Source: Micromonospora sp. MA102 (GTDB taxonomy: Bacteria; Actinomycetota; Actinomycetes; Mycobacteriales; Micromonosporaceae). From it: a stretch of DNA of 64,000 nt. The position numbers and the translations under genes were made by a program. Shown here piece by piece: positions 52,223 through 61,359 of this stretch (within the stretch, counting starts at the first letter, position 1; every line of letters begins with the position of its first letter). Under the pieces are notes generated by a model. That model searched no databases. It saw nothing but the letters and a program-made list of their open reading frames with translations, and had not been told where the DNA came from. Where the stretch lies: assembly GCF_025460765.1 (NCBI RefSeq), contig NZ_JAMWEG010000008.1, positions 248,001-312,000 on the forward strand, in the 5' to 3' direction.

Positions 52223-53122
52223 GTGGTGTCCTCCGGTTGGTGCTTCCTGGCGGCGATGATCGTCGCGTACGGCTTCGCCAATCTCCTCCAGTCGGTGGCC
52301 GCGGCGCGGACCACCGTGCACCACACCTTCGATCCGGGGCTGCTGCTCCGGCTGGCCGGCCACCGGACGTACCTGGTCGGGCTCTCCTGCCAGGTGGTCG
52401 GTTTCGTGCTGGCCTTCCTGGCCCGCCGCGACCTGCCGCTGTTCCTGGTCCAGGCCAGCGTGGCGGCCGGGCTGGGCGTGACCGCCGTGCTCGGCGTGCT
52501 GGTGCTCAAGTGGCGCCTGCCGGCCGCCGAGGTGGCGCTGCTGGTACTCCTGTTCGGGGGGATCATCGCGCTGGTGCTGGCCGCCGAGCCGGCGCCGTCC
52601 CGGCAGCTCGGCACGGCCGGGCTGGTCGGCCTGGCGGTGGCGCTCGGGGTGATCGCCGTGCTCGGCTTCTTCGCCGCCCGCCTGCACGGCGCGCCCGGCT
52701 CGGTGACGCTGGGCGCGCTGGCCGGGATGGCGTTCTCCGCCGCCGCGGTGGCGGCCCGCCCGCTCGCCTCGGCCGACTCGGCGGAGGCGTTCGTCCGCGA
52801 CCCGCTCCTCTACCTGCTGATCGTCCACTCGGTGGTCGGCCAGCTCCTGCTCGGCCTGGCCATGCAGCGCGGCTCGACCACGGCCGCCGTGGCCGCCATG
52901 GACGCCGCCGGTGCGGTGCCCGCGGCGATCGTCGGCCTGCTGCTGCTCAACGACCGGATCTGGCCCGGCCGGGAGTGGCTGGCCGGGGTCGGCTTCCTGG
53001 CCACGCTGGCCGCGGTGGTCGGCCTGACCCGCTACGCCGAGCCGCAGCACCACCACGCGGTGGCCCGGAACCGGGAGCGTTCCATGATCGGCGCCGGCTC
53101 GGCCGTCCGCGCCCGGCGTTGA
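52223..53122 (+). CDS. DMT/EamA-like integral membrane protein
   Basis: 299 residues with 9-10 predicted membrane helices. The two-fold pattern of ~130-residue halves, with [36 protein letters not shown] in the first and AMDAAGAVPAAIVGLLLLNDRIWPGREWL in the second, resembles drug/metabolite transporters. The basic C-terminus (HHHAVARNRERSMIGAGS) is cytoplasmic. The substrate is unknown. TATCCT lies 6 nt before GTG 52223 (leaderless). Confidence 0.78.
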   Translation: MVSSGWCFLAAMIVAYGFANLLQSVAAARTTVHHTFDPGLLLRLAGHRTYLVGLSCQVVGFVLAFLARRDLPLFLVQASVAAGLGVTAVLGVLVLKWRLPAAEVALLVLLFGGIIALVLAAEPAPSRQLGTAGLVGLAVALGVIAVLGFFAARLHGAPGSVTLGALAGMAFSAAAVAARPLASADSAEAFVRDPLLYLLIVHSVVGQLLLGLAMQRGSTTAAVAAMDAAGAVPAAIVGLLLLNDRIWPGREWLAGVGFLATLAAVVGLTRYAEPQHHHAVARNRERSMIGAGSAVRARR

Positions 53123-53123
53123 C

Positions 53124-54377
53124 TCAGGCCGCCTCGACCGGTCCGCGCTGGTCGGCGGCGACCTCGACGGGGCGGGTGACCGCGACCGCCGGCTCGGCTG
53201 GCTTGCGGCGCCCGATCACCCGCTCGTAGAGCCGCTCCAGCGCGCCCGCCGTCCGTTCCCACGTGTAGCTGCACCGGACCCGGTCCACGGCGGCGTGCCC
53301 GTACGCGAACCGCCCGGCGTTGTCGGCGAGGATCCGGCGCAGGGTGACCCCGAGGGTGCGCACGTCCCCGGGCGGCACCAGCTTGCCGGTCACCTCGTCG
53401 ACCACCGCGTCGGCGATGCCACCCATGGCGTAGCCGACCACCGGGACGCCGCAGGCCATCGCCTCCAGCGACACCCGGCCGGCCGACGAGTAGTGCGGGG
53501 TGCAGGCGACCACGTCGGCGGAGCGGTACCAGGTGGCCATCTGGTCGTGCGGGACCGCGCCGACCAGCTTCACCTGGTCGGCCACCCCGGTCCGCTCGGC
53601 CAGCTCGCGCAGCCGGCGCGCCTCGGCGTGGTCGGCGAGCTGCTCGGCCGGCGGGCCGCCGGCGATCACCAGCTCGGCGTCGCCGACGAGCCGCATGGCC
53701 CGGATCAGGTCCTCCTGACCGTGGCCGGCCGCGAGCCCGCCGACGGAGAGGATGCGGGCCCGCTGGTCCCGGGGGGCCGCCTCGCCGTCCGGATGGAACT
53801 GCGCGGTGTCGACCCCGGTCGGCACCATGGCCACCGAGGTGCGCTGGAGTCCCATCCGGGTCAGCTCGTCGACCTCGTCGTTGCACTGGGCCACGGCGAT
53901 GTCGACGGCCCGGGTCAGCGCCCGTTCCAGCGGGATCCGCTCCCCCGGACCGTCGTACCGGCCGCCGAGGTGGCGAAGCTGCTCGACGCCGAGGGAGTGG
54001 AAGGTCTGCACCACCGGGATGTCGGTCTCCCGGACGGCGTGGGCGGCGGCCAGACCGCCGACCCAGTAGTGCCCGTGCACCACCTCGGGGGCCCAGCCGT
54101 CGGACCACCGCTGGGCCAGCCAGCGGCCGAACTCGGTGACGTACGGGACCAGTTCGGCGGTGGGCAGCGGGGCGGGCGGGCCGACGGGGACCCGCTCCAG
54201 GTGGTAGCCGTCCACGTCCACGGACTCCTGGCCCTGCGCGTCGCGGCGCTCGTACACCCGGACGTCGTGGCCCCGTGCGGCGAGTTCGGCCGCCACCCGC
54301 GCGATGTGCTGGTGGGTCCCGACGGTGGGACCGTCGACGGACGGGCCGGCGTGCGCACACACAAGGCCGACGCGCAT
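53124..54377 (-). CDS. Glycosyltransferase family 4 protein (MshA-like fold)
   Basis: 417 residues, GT-B fold. The N-terminal domain has VDGPTVGTHQHIARVAAELAARGHDVRVY and VVHGHYWVGGLAA. The C-terminal donor domain has ILSVGGLAAGHGQEDLIRAM, WYRSADVVACTPHYSSAGRVSLEAMACGVPVVGYAMGG (E-x7-E region). It resembles MshA and sucrose-phosphate-synthase-type transferases using UDP- or GDP-sugars. It lies apart from mycothiol genes, so the acceptor is unknown. ATG 54377 follows GGAGGTG. It is convergent with the membrane gene, with only 1 bp between stops. Confidence 0.88.
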   Translation of the reverse strand: MRVGLVCAHAGPSVDGPTVGTHQHIARVAAELAARGHDVRVYERRDAQGQESVDVDGYHLERVPVGPPAPLPTAELVPYVTEFGRWLAQRWSDGWAPEVVHGHYWVGGLAAAHAVRETDIPVVQTFHSLGVEQLRHLGGRYDGPGERIPLERALTRAVDIAVAQCNDEVDELTRMGLQRTSVAMVPTGVDTAQFHPDGEAAPRDQRARILSVGGLAAGHGQEDLIRAMRLVGDAELVIAGGPPAEQLADHAEARRLRELAERTGVADQVKLVGAVPHDQMATWYRSADVVACTPHYSSAGRVSLEAMACGVPVVGYAMGGIADAVVDEVTGKLVPPGDVRTLGVTLRRILADNAGRFAYGHAAVDRVRCSYTWERTAGALERLYERVIGRRKPAEPAVAVTRPVEVAADQRGPVEAA

Positions 54378-54613
54378 GGTGCACCTCCATGCGTTCTCGC
54401 GAGCGGTGGGTCCTCCGGTCAGAGGGTCCCATTAACCCGGCCCCGGTGCGCCGAAACCTGGCAGATCGGGTGCGGACCGGCGGACCGTTCCACGGGTGGG
54501 ACAGCGCGGCCCGGTCGGGTCTGGTGACAATCTGCCCCGGCCGGGCGCGCGGCAACCGTGATCCGGGCGACTCCGGCGGCATGACCGGGCCGGACCGGGG
54601 GTACCGGCGAAGA

Positions 54614-55612
54614 ATGCCTCTCACCCGCAGCCTCGACGACGCCACCGTCGTGATCACCGGCGCCTCCAGCGGGATCGGCGCGGCCACGGCGTACGCGCTG
54701 GCCCGGCGGGGCGCCGACGTGGTGCTGGCCGCCCGGACCGAGGAGGCGCTGCGCCGGGTCGCCGACCGCTGCCGGCAGCTGGGCGGGCGGGCGCTGGTGG
54801 TGCCGACCGACGTGACCGACCCGGAGGCGGTGGAGCGGCTCGCGGCGCGGGCGGCGGGCGAGTTCGGGCGGATCGACGCCTGGGTCAACAACGCGGCGGT
54901 GGGCACGGTGGGACTCTTCGACGAGATCCCGGTGACCGAGTTCCGCCGGGTGGTCGAGGTGAACCTGCTGGGCACCGTCCACGGGACCAGGGCCGCGCTG
55001 CCCTGGCTCGACGCGGCCGGCGGCGGCGTGCTGGTCAACAACGCCTCGGTGCTGGCCGAGGTGGCCATGCCGTACCAGTCGGCGTACAACGCCACGAAGC
55101 ACGCCATCCGGGGGCTGGCCGACACGGTCCGGCAGGAGCTGCGGGTCACCGGGCGTGGCCACATCTCGCTCTGCACGGTGCTGCCGGCCAGCATCGACAC
55201 CCCGTTCTTCCGGCACGCCGCCAACCACACCGGGCGGGAGCTGACCCCGCCGCCCCCGGTCTACCCGCCGGACCTCGTGGCCGAGACGATCGTCCGGCTG
55301 CTGCGCCGGCCGCGCCGCGAGGCGTACGCCGGGGGCGCGGCCCGGCTCATGGGGCTCCAGTGGCGGCTCGCCCCGGCGCTGGCCGAGCGGGCGCTCGGCT
55401 GGTACACGGCGCGCACCCAGTTCGGCCCGGGCGTACGCCTGGACGCCACCGGCAACGTGTTCCACGCCGACGCGGAGGCCGAGCGGACCGACGGCTGGCA
55501 GGGCCGGCGGGCGCAGCTGATCCGGCTGACGGCGGCCTTCGGGCTGGCGGCGGCCGGCACCGCCGTCGGCACCATGGCGGCGATGAGTCGGCGTTCCCGG
55601 ACGGCACGCTGA
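54614..55612 (+). CDS. Short-chain dehydrogenase/reductase
   Basis: 332 residues. Rossmann cofactor loop TGASSGIGAATAYALARRGAD, NNAAVGTVG, catalytic Ser in NNASVLAEVAMPYQ and YxxxK in SAYNATKHAIRG, then VLPASIDTPFF. A ~100-residue C-terminal extension carries a hydrophobic segment near the end (LIRLTAAFGLAAAGTAVGTMAA), suggesting membrane association. The substrate is unknown. ATG 54614 was chosen; ATG 54581 is also in frame. Confidence 0.88.
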   Translation: MPLTRSLDDATVVITGASSGIGAATAYALARRGADVVLAARTEEALRRVADRCRQLGGRALVVPTDVTDPEAVERLAARAAGEFGRIDAWVNNAAVGTVGLFDEIPVTEFRRVVEVNLLGTVHGTRAALPWLDAAGGGVLVNNASVLAEVAMPYQSAYNATKHAIRGLADTVRQELRVTGRGHISLCTVLPASIDTPFFRHAANHTGRELTPPPPVYPPDLVAETIVRLLRRPRREAYAGGAARLMGLQWRLAPALAERALGWYTARTQFGPGVRLDATGNVFHADAEAERTDGWQGRRAQLIRLTAAFGLAAAGTAVGTMAAMSRRSRTAR

Positions 55613-55653
55613 TGGGTCCCGCCGACCGGACTGATGCGCGACGGGGGGCGGCC

Positions 55654-56400
55654 ATGCACAATGGGACGATCATGCCGATGGACGTGCGCTGCCTGGTCGA
55701 GACCGACGAGTTCTCGGCGGTCGTCCGGCTGACCGGCGTGCTGGACCGGGCCGGGCTCGACGCCGTCCGGGACGCGCTGCTCGCCCGGCTCTGGCAGCGA
55801 CCGGGCGCGGCGATCGTCGACCTGTCCGGGGTGCGGATCGCCGATCCGGCGGCCCGGGCCCTTCTCGACGAGGTGCACCGCGTCGCCGTCGACTGGCCCG
55901 CCGCCGACCTCCTGGTGTGTGACCCGGCCGGGCAGCCGGAGGGCGCCGCGCCGGTCCACCGGTCGCTCGACTCGGCGCAGGCCGCGCTGGGCGAGGCGCC
56001 GCAGGCCGCGGTGCTCGCCGCCGACCTGCCCCCGGTGGTGGCGGCGGCCCGGGAGGCCCGGGCTCTGGTCACCGAGGGCTGCGCCCGGTGGGGCGTGCCG
56101 GAGTTGGCCGAGCCGGCCTCCATCGCGGTCACCGAGATGGTCAACAACGTGGTGGCGCACGCCCGGACTCCCATGACGGTCCGGGTGGCGCCCCGGGACA
56201 GTGCCCTGCACCTGGCGGTCCGGGACCACTCCGCGCGGCGGCCGGCCTACGCCGGGCTGGCCCCGGTCACCTCCACCGGCGGCCGGGGGCTGCTGCTCAT
56301 CGACACGGTCGCCCGCCGCTGGGGCAGCACTCCGCTTCCGGACGGCAAGGTCGTCTGGTGCGTCCTGCACGCCGAGGACGAGGCCACGCTCCGGAACTGA
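55654..56400 (+). CDS. STAS plus HATPase fusion (anti-anti-sigma joined to anti-sigma-like module)
   Basis: 248 residues. Residues ~8-100 form a STAS-like domain (VRCLVETDEFSAVVRLTGVLDRAG ... AAIVDLSGVRIADPAARALLDEV). From ~130 there is an RsbW-type HATPase (PASIAVTEMVNNVVAHARTPM as N box, LAVRDHSARRPAY, TGGRGLLLIDTVARRWG). Antagonist and kinase modules, normally separate partners of a sigma-B switch, are joined in one chain. The STAS phospho-site Ser appears in DLSGVRIAD. No sigma factor is adjacent. ATG 55654 follows GGGGGGCGG; in-frame ATGs occur at 55672 and 55678. Confidence 0.82.
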   Translation: MHNGTIMPMDVRCLVETDEFSAVVRLTGVLDRAGLDAVRDALLARLWQRPGAAIVDLSGVRIADPAARALLDEVHRVAVDWPAADLLVCDPAGQPEGAAPVHRSLDSAQAALGEAPQAAVLAADLPPVVAAAREARALVTEGCARWGVPELAEPASIAVTEMVNNVVAHARTPMTVRVAPRDSALHLAVRDHSARRPAYAGLAPVTSTGGRGLLLIDTVARRWGSTPLPDGKVVWCVLHAEDEATLRN

Positions 56401-56479
56401 GGCCCTTTTCGCCCCGTTCCTCCCGATCCACCCCGCCGGTGGCGGTTAATGCGGCAAGCCCAGTGGGTAGTTCCCCGTC

Positions 56480-57052
56480 ATGCGCGACAACGAGTTCCCC
56501 ACCCCCGTGTCCGACACCGAGGCGAACGGCCTGCCCGACACCGCCGACGACGACTCGACCGCCAACGACGACGTCCTGACCGGGCGCGAGGCGGACGGAC
56601 CGGATCCCGCCCAGCTGCCCGCCGACCGCACCCCCGTCGCCGTGGACCGCTTCGGCACCACCGCCGAGGAGCAGCTCGACGGCGAGTCGCTGGACTACAA
56701 GCTCCAGCGCGAGCAGTACGAGCGACCCGCCGACGACCCGCTGGCCGGCTCGGTCGACCCGGACATCGCGGCCGAGGCGGACAGCGAGGAGGCCGCCGCG
56801 CAGGCCCAGCTCGACGCCGACGTGATCGACCCGGGCCCGACCTCCGACCCGCACTCCCCGGTCTCCATCTACGACCACGGCCAGCTCGGCACCGTCGCCG
56901 ACCACGAGGTGGGGCGGCTGGTCGAGCCGGACGAGGGCGTACACACCGACCAGGAGACCGACAACGTCGCGTACGACGCCGGCGCGGCCGGTGGCGGGGC
57001 GACCGCGGAGGAGCTGGCCGTCCACGAGACCCGGCCGCCCGAGGCGAGCTGA
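56480..57052 (+). CDS. DUF5709-family acidic protein
   Basis: 190 residues, strongly acidic and low in hydrophobics. The conserved core is SIYDHGQLGTVADHEVGRLVEPDEG followed by DNVAYDAGAAGGGATAEELAVH, matching the actinobacterial DUF5709 family. Probably intrinsically disordered and cytoplasmic; function unknown. TAGTTC lies 6 nt before ATG 56480, consistent with leaderless expression. Confidence 0.85.
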   Translation: MRDNEFPTPVSDTEANGLPDTADDDSTANDDVLTGREADGPDPAQLPADRTPVAVDRFGTTAEEQLDGESLDYKLQREQYERPADDPLAGSVDPDIAAEADSEEAAAQAQLDADVIDPGPTSDPHSPVSIYDHGQLGTVADHEVGRLVEPDEGVHTDQETDNVAYDAGAAGGGATAEELAVHETRPPEAS

Positions 57053-57055
57053 GCC

Positions 57056-57703
57056 TCAGCCGTCCAGGCCCCGCTCGATCGCGTACCGGGTCAGCTCGAC
57101 CCGGTTGTGCAGCTGGAGCTTGCCGAGCGTGTTCTGCACGTGGTTCTGCACCGTCCGGTGGGACAGCCCGAGCCGCTCGGCGATCTGCTTGTACGACAGG
57201 CCCTTCGCCACCAGGCGCAGCACCTCGGTCTCCCGCTCGGTGAGCCGGGGTGCCTCGTCGTGCGGGGCGGCCGGCGTCGCGGCCAGCCGCCGGTACTCCC
57301 CCAGCACCAGCCCGGCCAGGCCCGGGGTGAAGACCGGCTCGCCGGCCGCCGTGCGGCGCACCGCGTCCAGGAACTCGGCCGGCGCGGCCGACTTCAGCAG
57401 GTAACCCGTGGCGCCGGCCTTGACCGCGTCCAGCACGCTCTGCGGCTCGCCGCTGGCCGACAGCATGAGCACCCGCACCCCGGGCAGCGCGGCGCGCAGC
57501 CCCTGGACCACCTCGACGCCGGAGACGTCCGGCAGTTGCAGGTCGAGCACGACCACGTCGGGGCGGGCCGCAGCGGCCACCCGGACCGCCTGCCGCCCCT
57601 CCCCGCTGGTCGCCACCACCAGGTGGCCGGCCTCGGTGAGGTCGCGAGCGACGCCCTCGCGCCACATCGGGTGGTCGTCGACCACCATCACGCGGATGCT
57701 CAC
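57056..57703 (-). CDS. NarL/LuxR-family response regulator
   Basis: 215 residues. The receiver has VMVVDDHPMWREGVARDL, phospho-acceptor Asp in DVVVLDLQLPDVSG and Lys in GYLLKSAAP. The C-terminal LuxR helix-turn-helix is LTERETEVLRLVAKGLSYKQIAERLGLSHRTVQNHVQN. The GTG start overlaps the stop of the cognate kinase gene by 4 bp. The regulon cannot be told from sequence. Confidence 0.93.
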   Translation of the reverse strand: MSIRVMVVDDHPMWREGVARDLTEAGHLVVATSGEGRQAVRVAAAARPDVVVLDLQLPDVSGVEVVQGLRAALPGVRVLMLSASGEPQSVLDAVKAGATGYLLKSAAPAEFLDAVRRTAAGEPVFTPGLAGLVLGEYRRLAATPAAPHDEAPRLTERETEVLRLVAKGLSYKQIAERLGLSHRTVQNHVQNTLGKLQLHNRVELTRYAIERGLDG

Positions 57704-58824
57704 CGGCCCTCCCGCGGCACGGTCAGCTCGATCTCCGTGCCGGCGCCCGGGGCGGAGACGATGCGCACCTCGCCGCCGAGGTCGGCGACCCGGCCCCGGA
57801 TCGACTGCGCCACCCCGAGCCGGCCCTGCGCGGCGGCCTGGGCCAGCCGCCCCTCCGGGATGCCCGGCCCCTCGTCGCGTACCGAGACGGTCACCGTCTC
57901 CCCCTCGTCCTCGATCAGCACCCAGGCCCGCCCGCCGGCGTGCCGGGCCACGTTGTCCAGCGTCGCACCGACGGCGGCGGCCAGTTCGTCGGCCACCCGT
58001 GCGGGCAGCGGCACGGGGGTGGCCGGCGCGGCCACCTGGACCGTCGTCGAGGCGTACCGGTCGAGCAGGTCACGCAGGTCCCGGGCGTCGCCCGCGCCGC
58101 CCGGCGCGGCGCCCGCCCGGCCAATCAGCGCGCGCAGCGCGGCCTCCTGCTCGCCGGCCAGCCGGGCCAGCTCGGCGGCCTCACCGTCCAGGTCCGCCCC
58201 GCGCCGCCGGACCAGTGCCAGCACCTGGAGCACCGAGTCGTGGATGTCCCGGGCCAGCCGCTCCCGCTCCCGGGTGGCCGCCTCCAGCTCCACCGCCCGC
58301 TGCAGCCGCGCCTCGGCCTCCACGGCGAGCCGGGCCACGTGCCCCACCACCACGCCGGCCAGCAGCATGAGGATCACCCCGGTGAGCGCGGACTGGCTGA
58401 TCCGCTCGCGGGTGGCCAGGTCGGTCCCGCCGAGCACCAGCGCGGCCACCGCGCCGCGCCGCCGGCCGCCGGACACCGCCCAGGCCAGCACCGGTCCGGC
58501 CAGCCAGGCGACGGTCAGGGTGGGCACGCCGGCGGCGAGCGCCGCGCGGCCGACCACCCACGGTGTGGCCAGCATGATCGCCAGCACCACGCCGAGGTCG
58601 GCCAGGAGCAGCGGCCACCGCCGTCCGGCCGGGCGCGCGTAGCCGGCCGTGGTCGCCCCGGACCAGGCCAGCATCCCCAGGAGTACGCCGCCGGCGGCGA
58701 CCGGGTGCGCGTAGCGGCCGGCGTCGCGGAGCACCAGCACACCCACGTACGCCAGCGATGCGAAGCGGAACACCGCGATGGACCGCCAGAGCGGGCCTTC
58801 CAGGCCACCGGGGGACGACGGCAT
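57700..58824 (-). CDS. NarL-type sensor histidine kinase (HisKA_3)
   Basis: 374 residues. Four to six membrane helices in the first ~180 residues form a membrane-embedded sensor (FASLAYVGVLVLRDAG, ALTGVILMLLAGVVVG). These are followed by the HisKA_3 box ERLARDIHDSVLQVLALVRRRG with phospho-His, and a compact HATPase (LDNVARHAGGRAWV, VRDEGPGIPEGRL, GRLGVAQSIRGRV). It pairs with the regulator just downstream (GTGA overlap). ATG 58824 lies 7 nt after CAGGGT (leaderless); the longer frame to 58914 is unlikely. Confidence 0.9.
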   Translation of the reverse strand: MPSSPGGLEGPLWRSIAVFRFASLAYVGVLVLRDAGRYAHPVAAGGVLLGMLAWSGATTAGYARPAGRRWPLLLADLGVVLAIMLATPWVVGRAALAAGVPTLTVAWLAGPVLAWAVSGGRRRGAVAALVLGGTDLATRERISQSALTGVILMLLAGVVVGHVARLAVEAEARLQRAVELEAATRERERLARDIHDSVLQVLALVRRRGADLDGEAAELARLAGEQEAALRALIGRAGAAPGGAGDARDLRDLLDRYASTTVQVAAPATPVPLPARVADELAAAVGATLDNVARHAGGRAWVLIEDEGETVTVSVRDEGPGIPEGRLAQAAAQGRLGVAQSIRGRVADLGGEVRIVSAPGAGTEIELTVPREGR

Positions 58825-58938
58825 GCCGGACACCCTGCCACAGCCGCGCACGGGCGGGCCGTGAGGTGCGGTGCGAGAAACCCTGACGTACGGTGGAAAT
58901 GCCGCGAAAATCACCGCACGCCATCGCCGGGACGGGCC

Positions 58939-59403
58939 ATGACAAACGCAGAATCCCCCGCACCGCGTACGGTTGTGCCCATCGAACCTTCCCTCCTCAT
59001 CGCCGAGGCCTTCGACCAGGCCGAGGTGACCGCGCTACGGCATTCGGTCACCTCGTGCTCGCACGCGGCGGGGTTGACCGGGCAACGGCTGGACGACTTC
59101 GTGCTGGCGGTCAACGAGCTGATCACCAACGCGGTCCGGCACGGCGGCGGCCAGGGCCGGCTGCGGCTGTGGCGCCGGCCCGGCGAGCTGATCTGCGAGG
59201 TCGCCGACCACGGCCAGGGGATCAGCGTGCGGCGGCTCAGCGAGCGCGCCCGGCCGGCCCCGGACACGGCCGGCGGTTGGGGGCTGTGGCTGGCCCGGGA
59301 GCTGAGCGACACCATGGCGGTGGAGACCGGCGAGGCCGGCACGATCGTCCGGATCACCGCGGCGCTGGCCGCCCAGCCCGTCACCCGCCCGGCCGACGAC
59401 TGA
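58939..59403 (+). CDS. RsbW-type anti-sigma/ATP-binding regulatory protein
   Basis: 154 residues of HATPase_c_2 type. It has AEVTALRHSVTSCSHAAGL, N box FVLAVNELITNAVRHGGGQG, CEVADHGQGISV and TAGGWGLWLARELSDTM (G2). It is one of three such proteins in the window, again with no sigma factor alongside. It is probably a partner-switching or PP2C-linked regulator. ATG 58939 follows GACGGGCC, a weak ribosome site. It is divergent from the NarL-type kinase. Confidence 0.83.
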   Translation: MTNAESPAPRTVVPIEPSLLIAEAFDQAEVTALRHSVTSCSHAAGLTGQRLDDFVLAVNELITNAVRHGGGQGRLRLWRRPGELICEVADHGQGISVRRLSERARPAPDTAGGWGLWLARELSDTMAVETGEAGTIVRITAALAAQPVTRPADD

Positions 59404-59424
59404 CCGGGCGGGCCGCGCCCGGCC

Positions 59425-60363
59425 TCAGCCGAAGAGGGCGCTCACCGACTCGCCGTTGTGGATCCGCCGCATCGCCTCGGCCAGGGCCGGCGCCACCGAC
59501 AGCACCTCCAGCTTCGGCACCCGCTTCTCCTCCGGGATCGGCACCGTGTTGGTGCAGACGACCTCCAGCACCCCGTCCTGCTCGCTCAGCCGCTTCAGCG
59601 CACCGCTGGAGAAGAGGCCGTGGGTGCAGGCCAGCCGGATCGACCGGACCTTGCGCTCGCGCAGGTGGCTCATCAGCTCGATGACCGTGCTGCCCTTGGC
59701 GATCTCGTCGTCCAGCACGATCACGTCCCGGTCCGCCACGTCACCGATGACCGTGCTGATCTGCACCCGGTCGTCGCTGTACCGCTGCTTCGCGCCGGCC
59801 GCCACCGGGGTGCCGAGCATCCGGGCGAACGCCGCCGCCTCCTTGGCGTTGCCCAGGTCCGGCGAGACCACGACGGTGTTGCTCAGGTCCCGCCCCTTGA
59901 AGTGGGCGGCCAGCTCGCGCAGCGCGTGCAGGTGATCCACCGGCACGCTGAAGAAGCCGTGCACCTGCGGCGAGTGCAGGGTCATGGCGAGCACCCGGTG
60001 GGCGCCGGCCGAGGTGAGCAGGTCGGCGACCAGCCGGCCGCCGATGGAGATGCGCGGGGCGTCCTTCTTGTCCGACCGCGCGTACGCGTAGTGCGGCAGC
60101 ACCACGGTGATCCGGCCGGCGGAGGCGCCGCGGGCCGCGTCGATCATGAGCAGCAGCTCGACCAGGTGCTCCTGCACCGGCGGCACCAGCGGCTGGATGA
60201 GGAAGACGTCGCGCTCCCGGCAGTTGGCCTGCAACTGCACCTCGAGGCAGTCGTTGGCGAACCGGGACACCCGCACCGGGTGCAGGGGAACGTCGAGGTG
60301 GGCGCAGATCTCGGCGGCGAGGTCCGGGTGGGCGGTCCCGCTGAACACGGCAATGTCACGCAC
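59425..60363 (-). CDS. prs: Ribose-phosphate diphosphokinase (PRPP synthetase), divergent form
   Basis: 312 residues with the Prs fold. AVFSGTAHPDLAAEICAHL, SRFANDCLEVQLQANCRERDVFLIQP, PHYAYARSDKKDAPRISI (Tyr/Arg/Asp of the ATP site), LHSPQVHGFFSVPVDHLHA and the family tail MRRIHNGESVSALF are present. The PRPP loop reads VIVLDDEIAKGSTVIEL where most Prs have DD-x-I-D-T-G-G-T, and the flexible loop reads GAKQRYSDDR in place of the usual KRR. It makes PRPP for nucleotide and histidine synthesis and lies next to purC. It may be a second, specialised paralogue. Confidence 0.88.
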   Translation of the reverse strand: MRDIAVFSGTAHPDLAAEICAHLDVPLHPVRVSRFANDCLEVQLQANCRERDVFLIQPLVPPVQEHLVELLLMIDAARGASAGRITVVLPHYAYARSDKKDAPRISIGGRLVADLLTSAGAHRVLAMTLHSPQVHGFFSVPVDHLHALRELAAHFKGRDLSNTVVVSPDLGNAKEAAAFARMLGTPVAAGAKQRYSDDRVQISTVIGDVADRDVIVLDDEIAKGSTVIELMSHLRERKVRSIRLACTHGLFSSGALKRLSEQDGVLEVVCTNTVPIPEEKRVPKLEVLSVAPALAEAMRRIHNGESVSALFG

Positions 60364-60417
60364 GTCTGCTGATCGTACGGGTGGGTCGTGCCGCGGCGGT
60401 GGACCCTCCGGCGTGCC

Positions 60418-61251
60418 TCAGGCCCAGCGGTTGCCGGTGAGCTTCTCGTAGACCTCGACGTAGCGGGCCCGGGTCGCCTCGACCACCTCGGCGGGCACCT
60501 CGGGGGCGGGCGGCTGCCGGTTCCAGCCGCCGCCGGTGGCCCAGTCGCGCACGTACTGCTTGTCGAACGAGAACTGGGCGCGACCCGGCTGGTAGGACTC
60601 GGCCGGCCAGAACCGGGACGAGTCGGAGGTGAGCAGCTCGTCGGCGAGGATCAGGGTGCCGTCCGGCGTCCAGCCCAGCTCGATCTTGGTGTCGGCGATC
60701 AGGATGCCCCGGTCGGCGGCGATCTCCGCGCCCCGCCGGTAGACGTCGATGGTGATCTGCCGCAGCCGCTCGGCCGTCTCGGCACCCACCTTGTCGACCA
60801 CCTCGGCGTAGGTGATCGGCTCGTCGTGCTCGCCCTTGGGCGCCTTGGTCGACGGCGTGAAGATCGGCTCGGGCAGGATGGACGCCTCCACCAGGCCACG
60901 CGGCAACTCGACGCCGGAGACCGCGCCGGTGCGCTGGTACTCGGCGAAGCCGCCGCCGGTGAGGTAGCCCCGGGCGACGCACTCGACCGGGACCATGTCC
61001 AGCCGCCGGCAGCGGATCGCCCGGCCGGCGAACTCCGCGGGCACGTCGGTGGCCGAGATGACGTGGTTCGGCACCAGATCGGACAGCTGCTCGAACCACC
61101 ACAGCGACAGCGCGGTGAGCAGGCGGCCCTTGTCCGGGATCGGGGTCGGCAGCGCCACGTCGTAGATGGAGACGCGGTCGGAGGCGACCAGGATGAGGTC
61201 CTCGCCGTCGGCGTAGACGTCCCGAACCTTGCCCGAGTGCAGAAGTTCCAC
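60418..61251 (-). CDS. purC: SAICAR synthase
   Basis: 277 residues with HSGKVRDVYADGEDLILVASDRVSIYDV at the N-terminus, PIPDKGRLLTALSLWWFEQL, VECVARGYLTGGGFAEY and LIADTKIELGWTPDGTLILADELLTSDSSRFW. It joins aspartate to CAIR in purine synthesis, ATP-dependent. It is downstream of the divergent RNA/TROVE region and 55 bp upstream of prs on the same strand, so both may be co-expressed. GTG 61251 has TGTACT 6 nt upstream (leaderless). Confidence 0.96.
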   Translation of the reverse strand: MELLHSGKVRDVYADGEDLILVASDRVSIYDVALPTPIPDKGRLLTALSLWWFEQLSDLVPNHVISATDVPAEFAGRAIRCRRLDMVPVECVARGYLTGGGFAEYQRTGAVSGVELPRGLVEASILPEPIFTPSTKAPKGEHDEPITYAEVVDKVGAETAERLRQITIDVYRRGAEIAADRGILIADTKIELGWTPDGTLILADELLTSDSSRFWPAESYQPGRAQFSFDKQYVRDWATGGGWNRQPPAPEVPAEVVEATRARYVEVYEKLTGNRWA

Positions 61252-61324
61252 GGCGCTAGTACACCATGCGTCAACGAGGCGCCCGGCCCGGCCACCGGCC
61301 ATCCCGGCCGACGGGGATTTTGGC

Positions 61325-61353
61325 TTGCCGAGATGCGAGACGTCCCCTACCGT
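61325..61353 (+). promoter_or_regulatory. Promoter P1 of the Y-RNA-like pair A-B
   Basis: TTGCCG (61325-61330), 17 bp, TACCGT (61348-61353). Counting 7 nt on puts the start of transcription at 61360, exactly the first base of the outer stem of RNA A. The same spacing recurs at P2, which supports both assignments. Confidence 0.78.
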
Positions 61354-61359
61354 CCGTTC

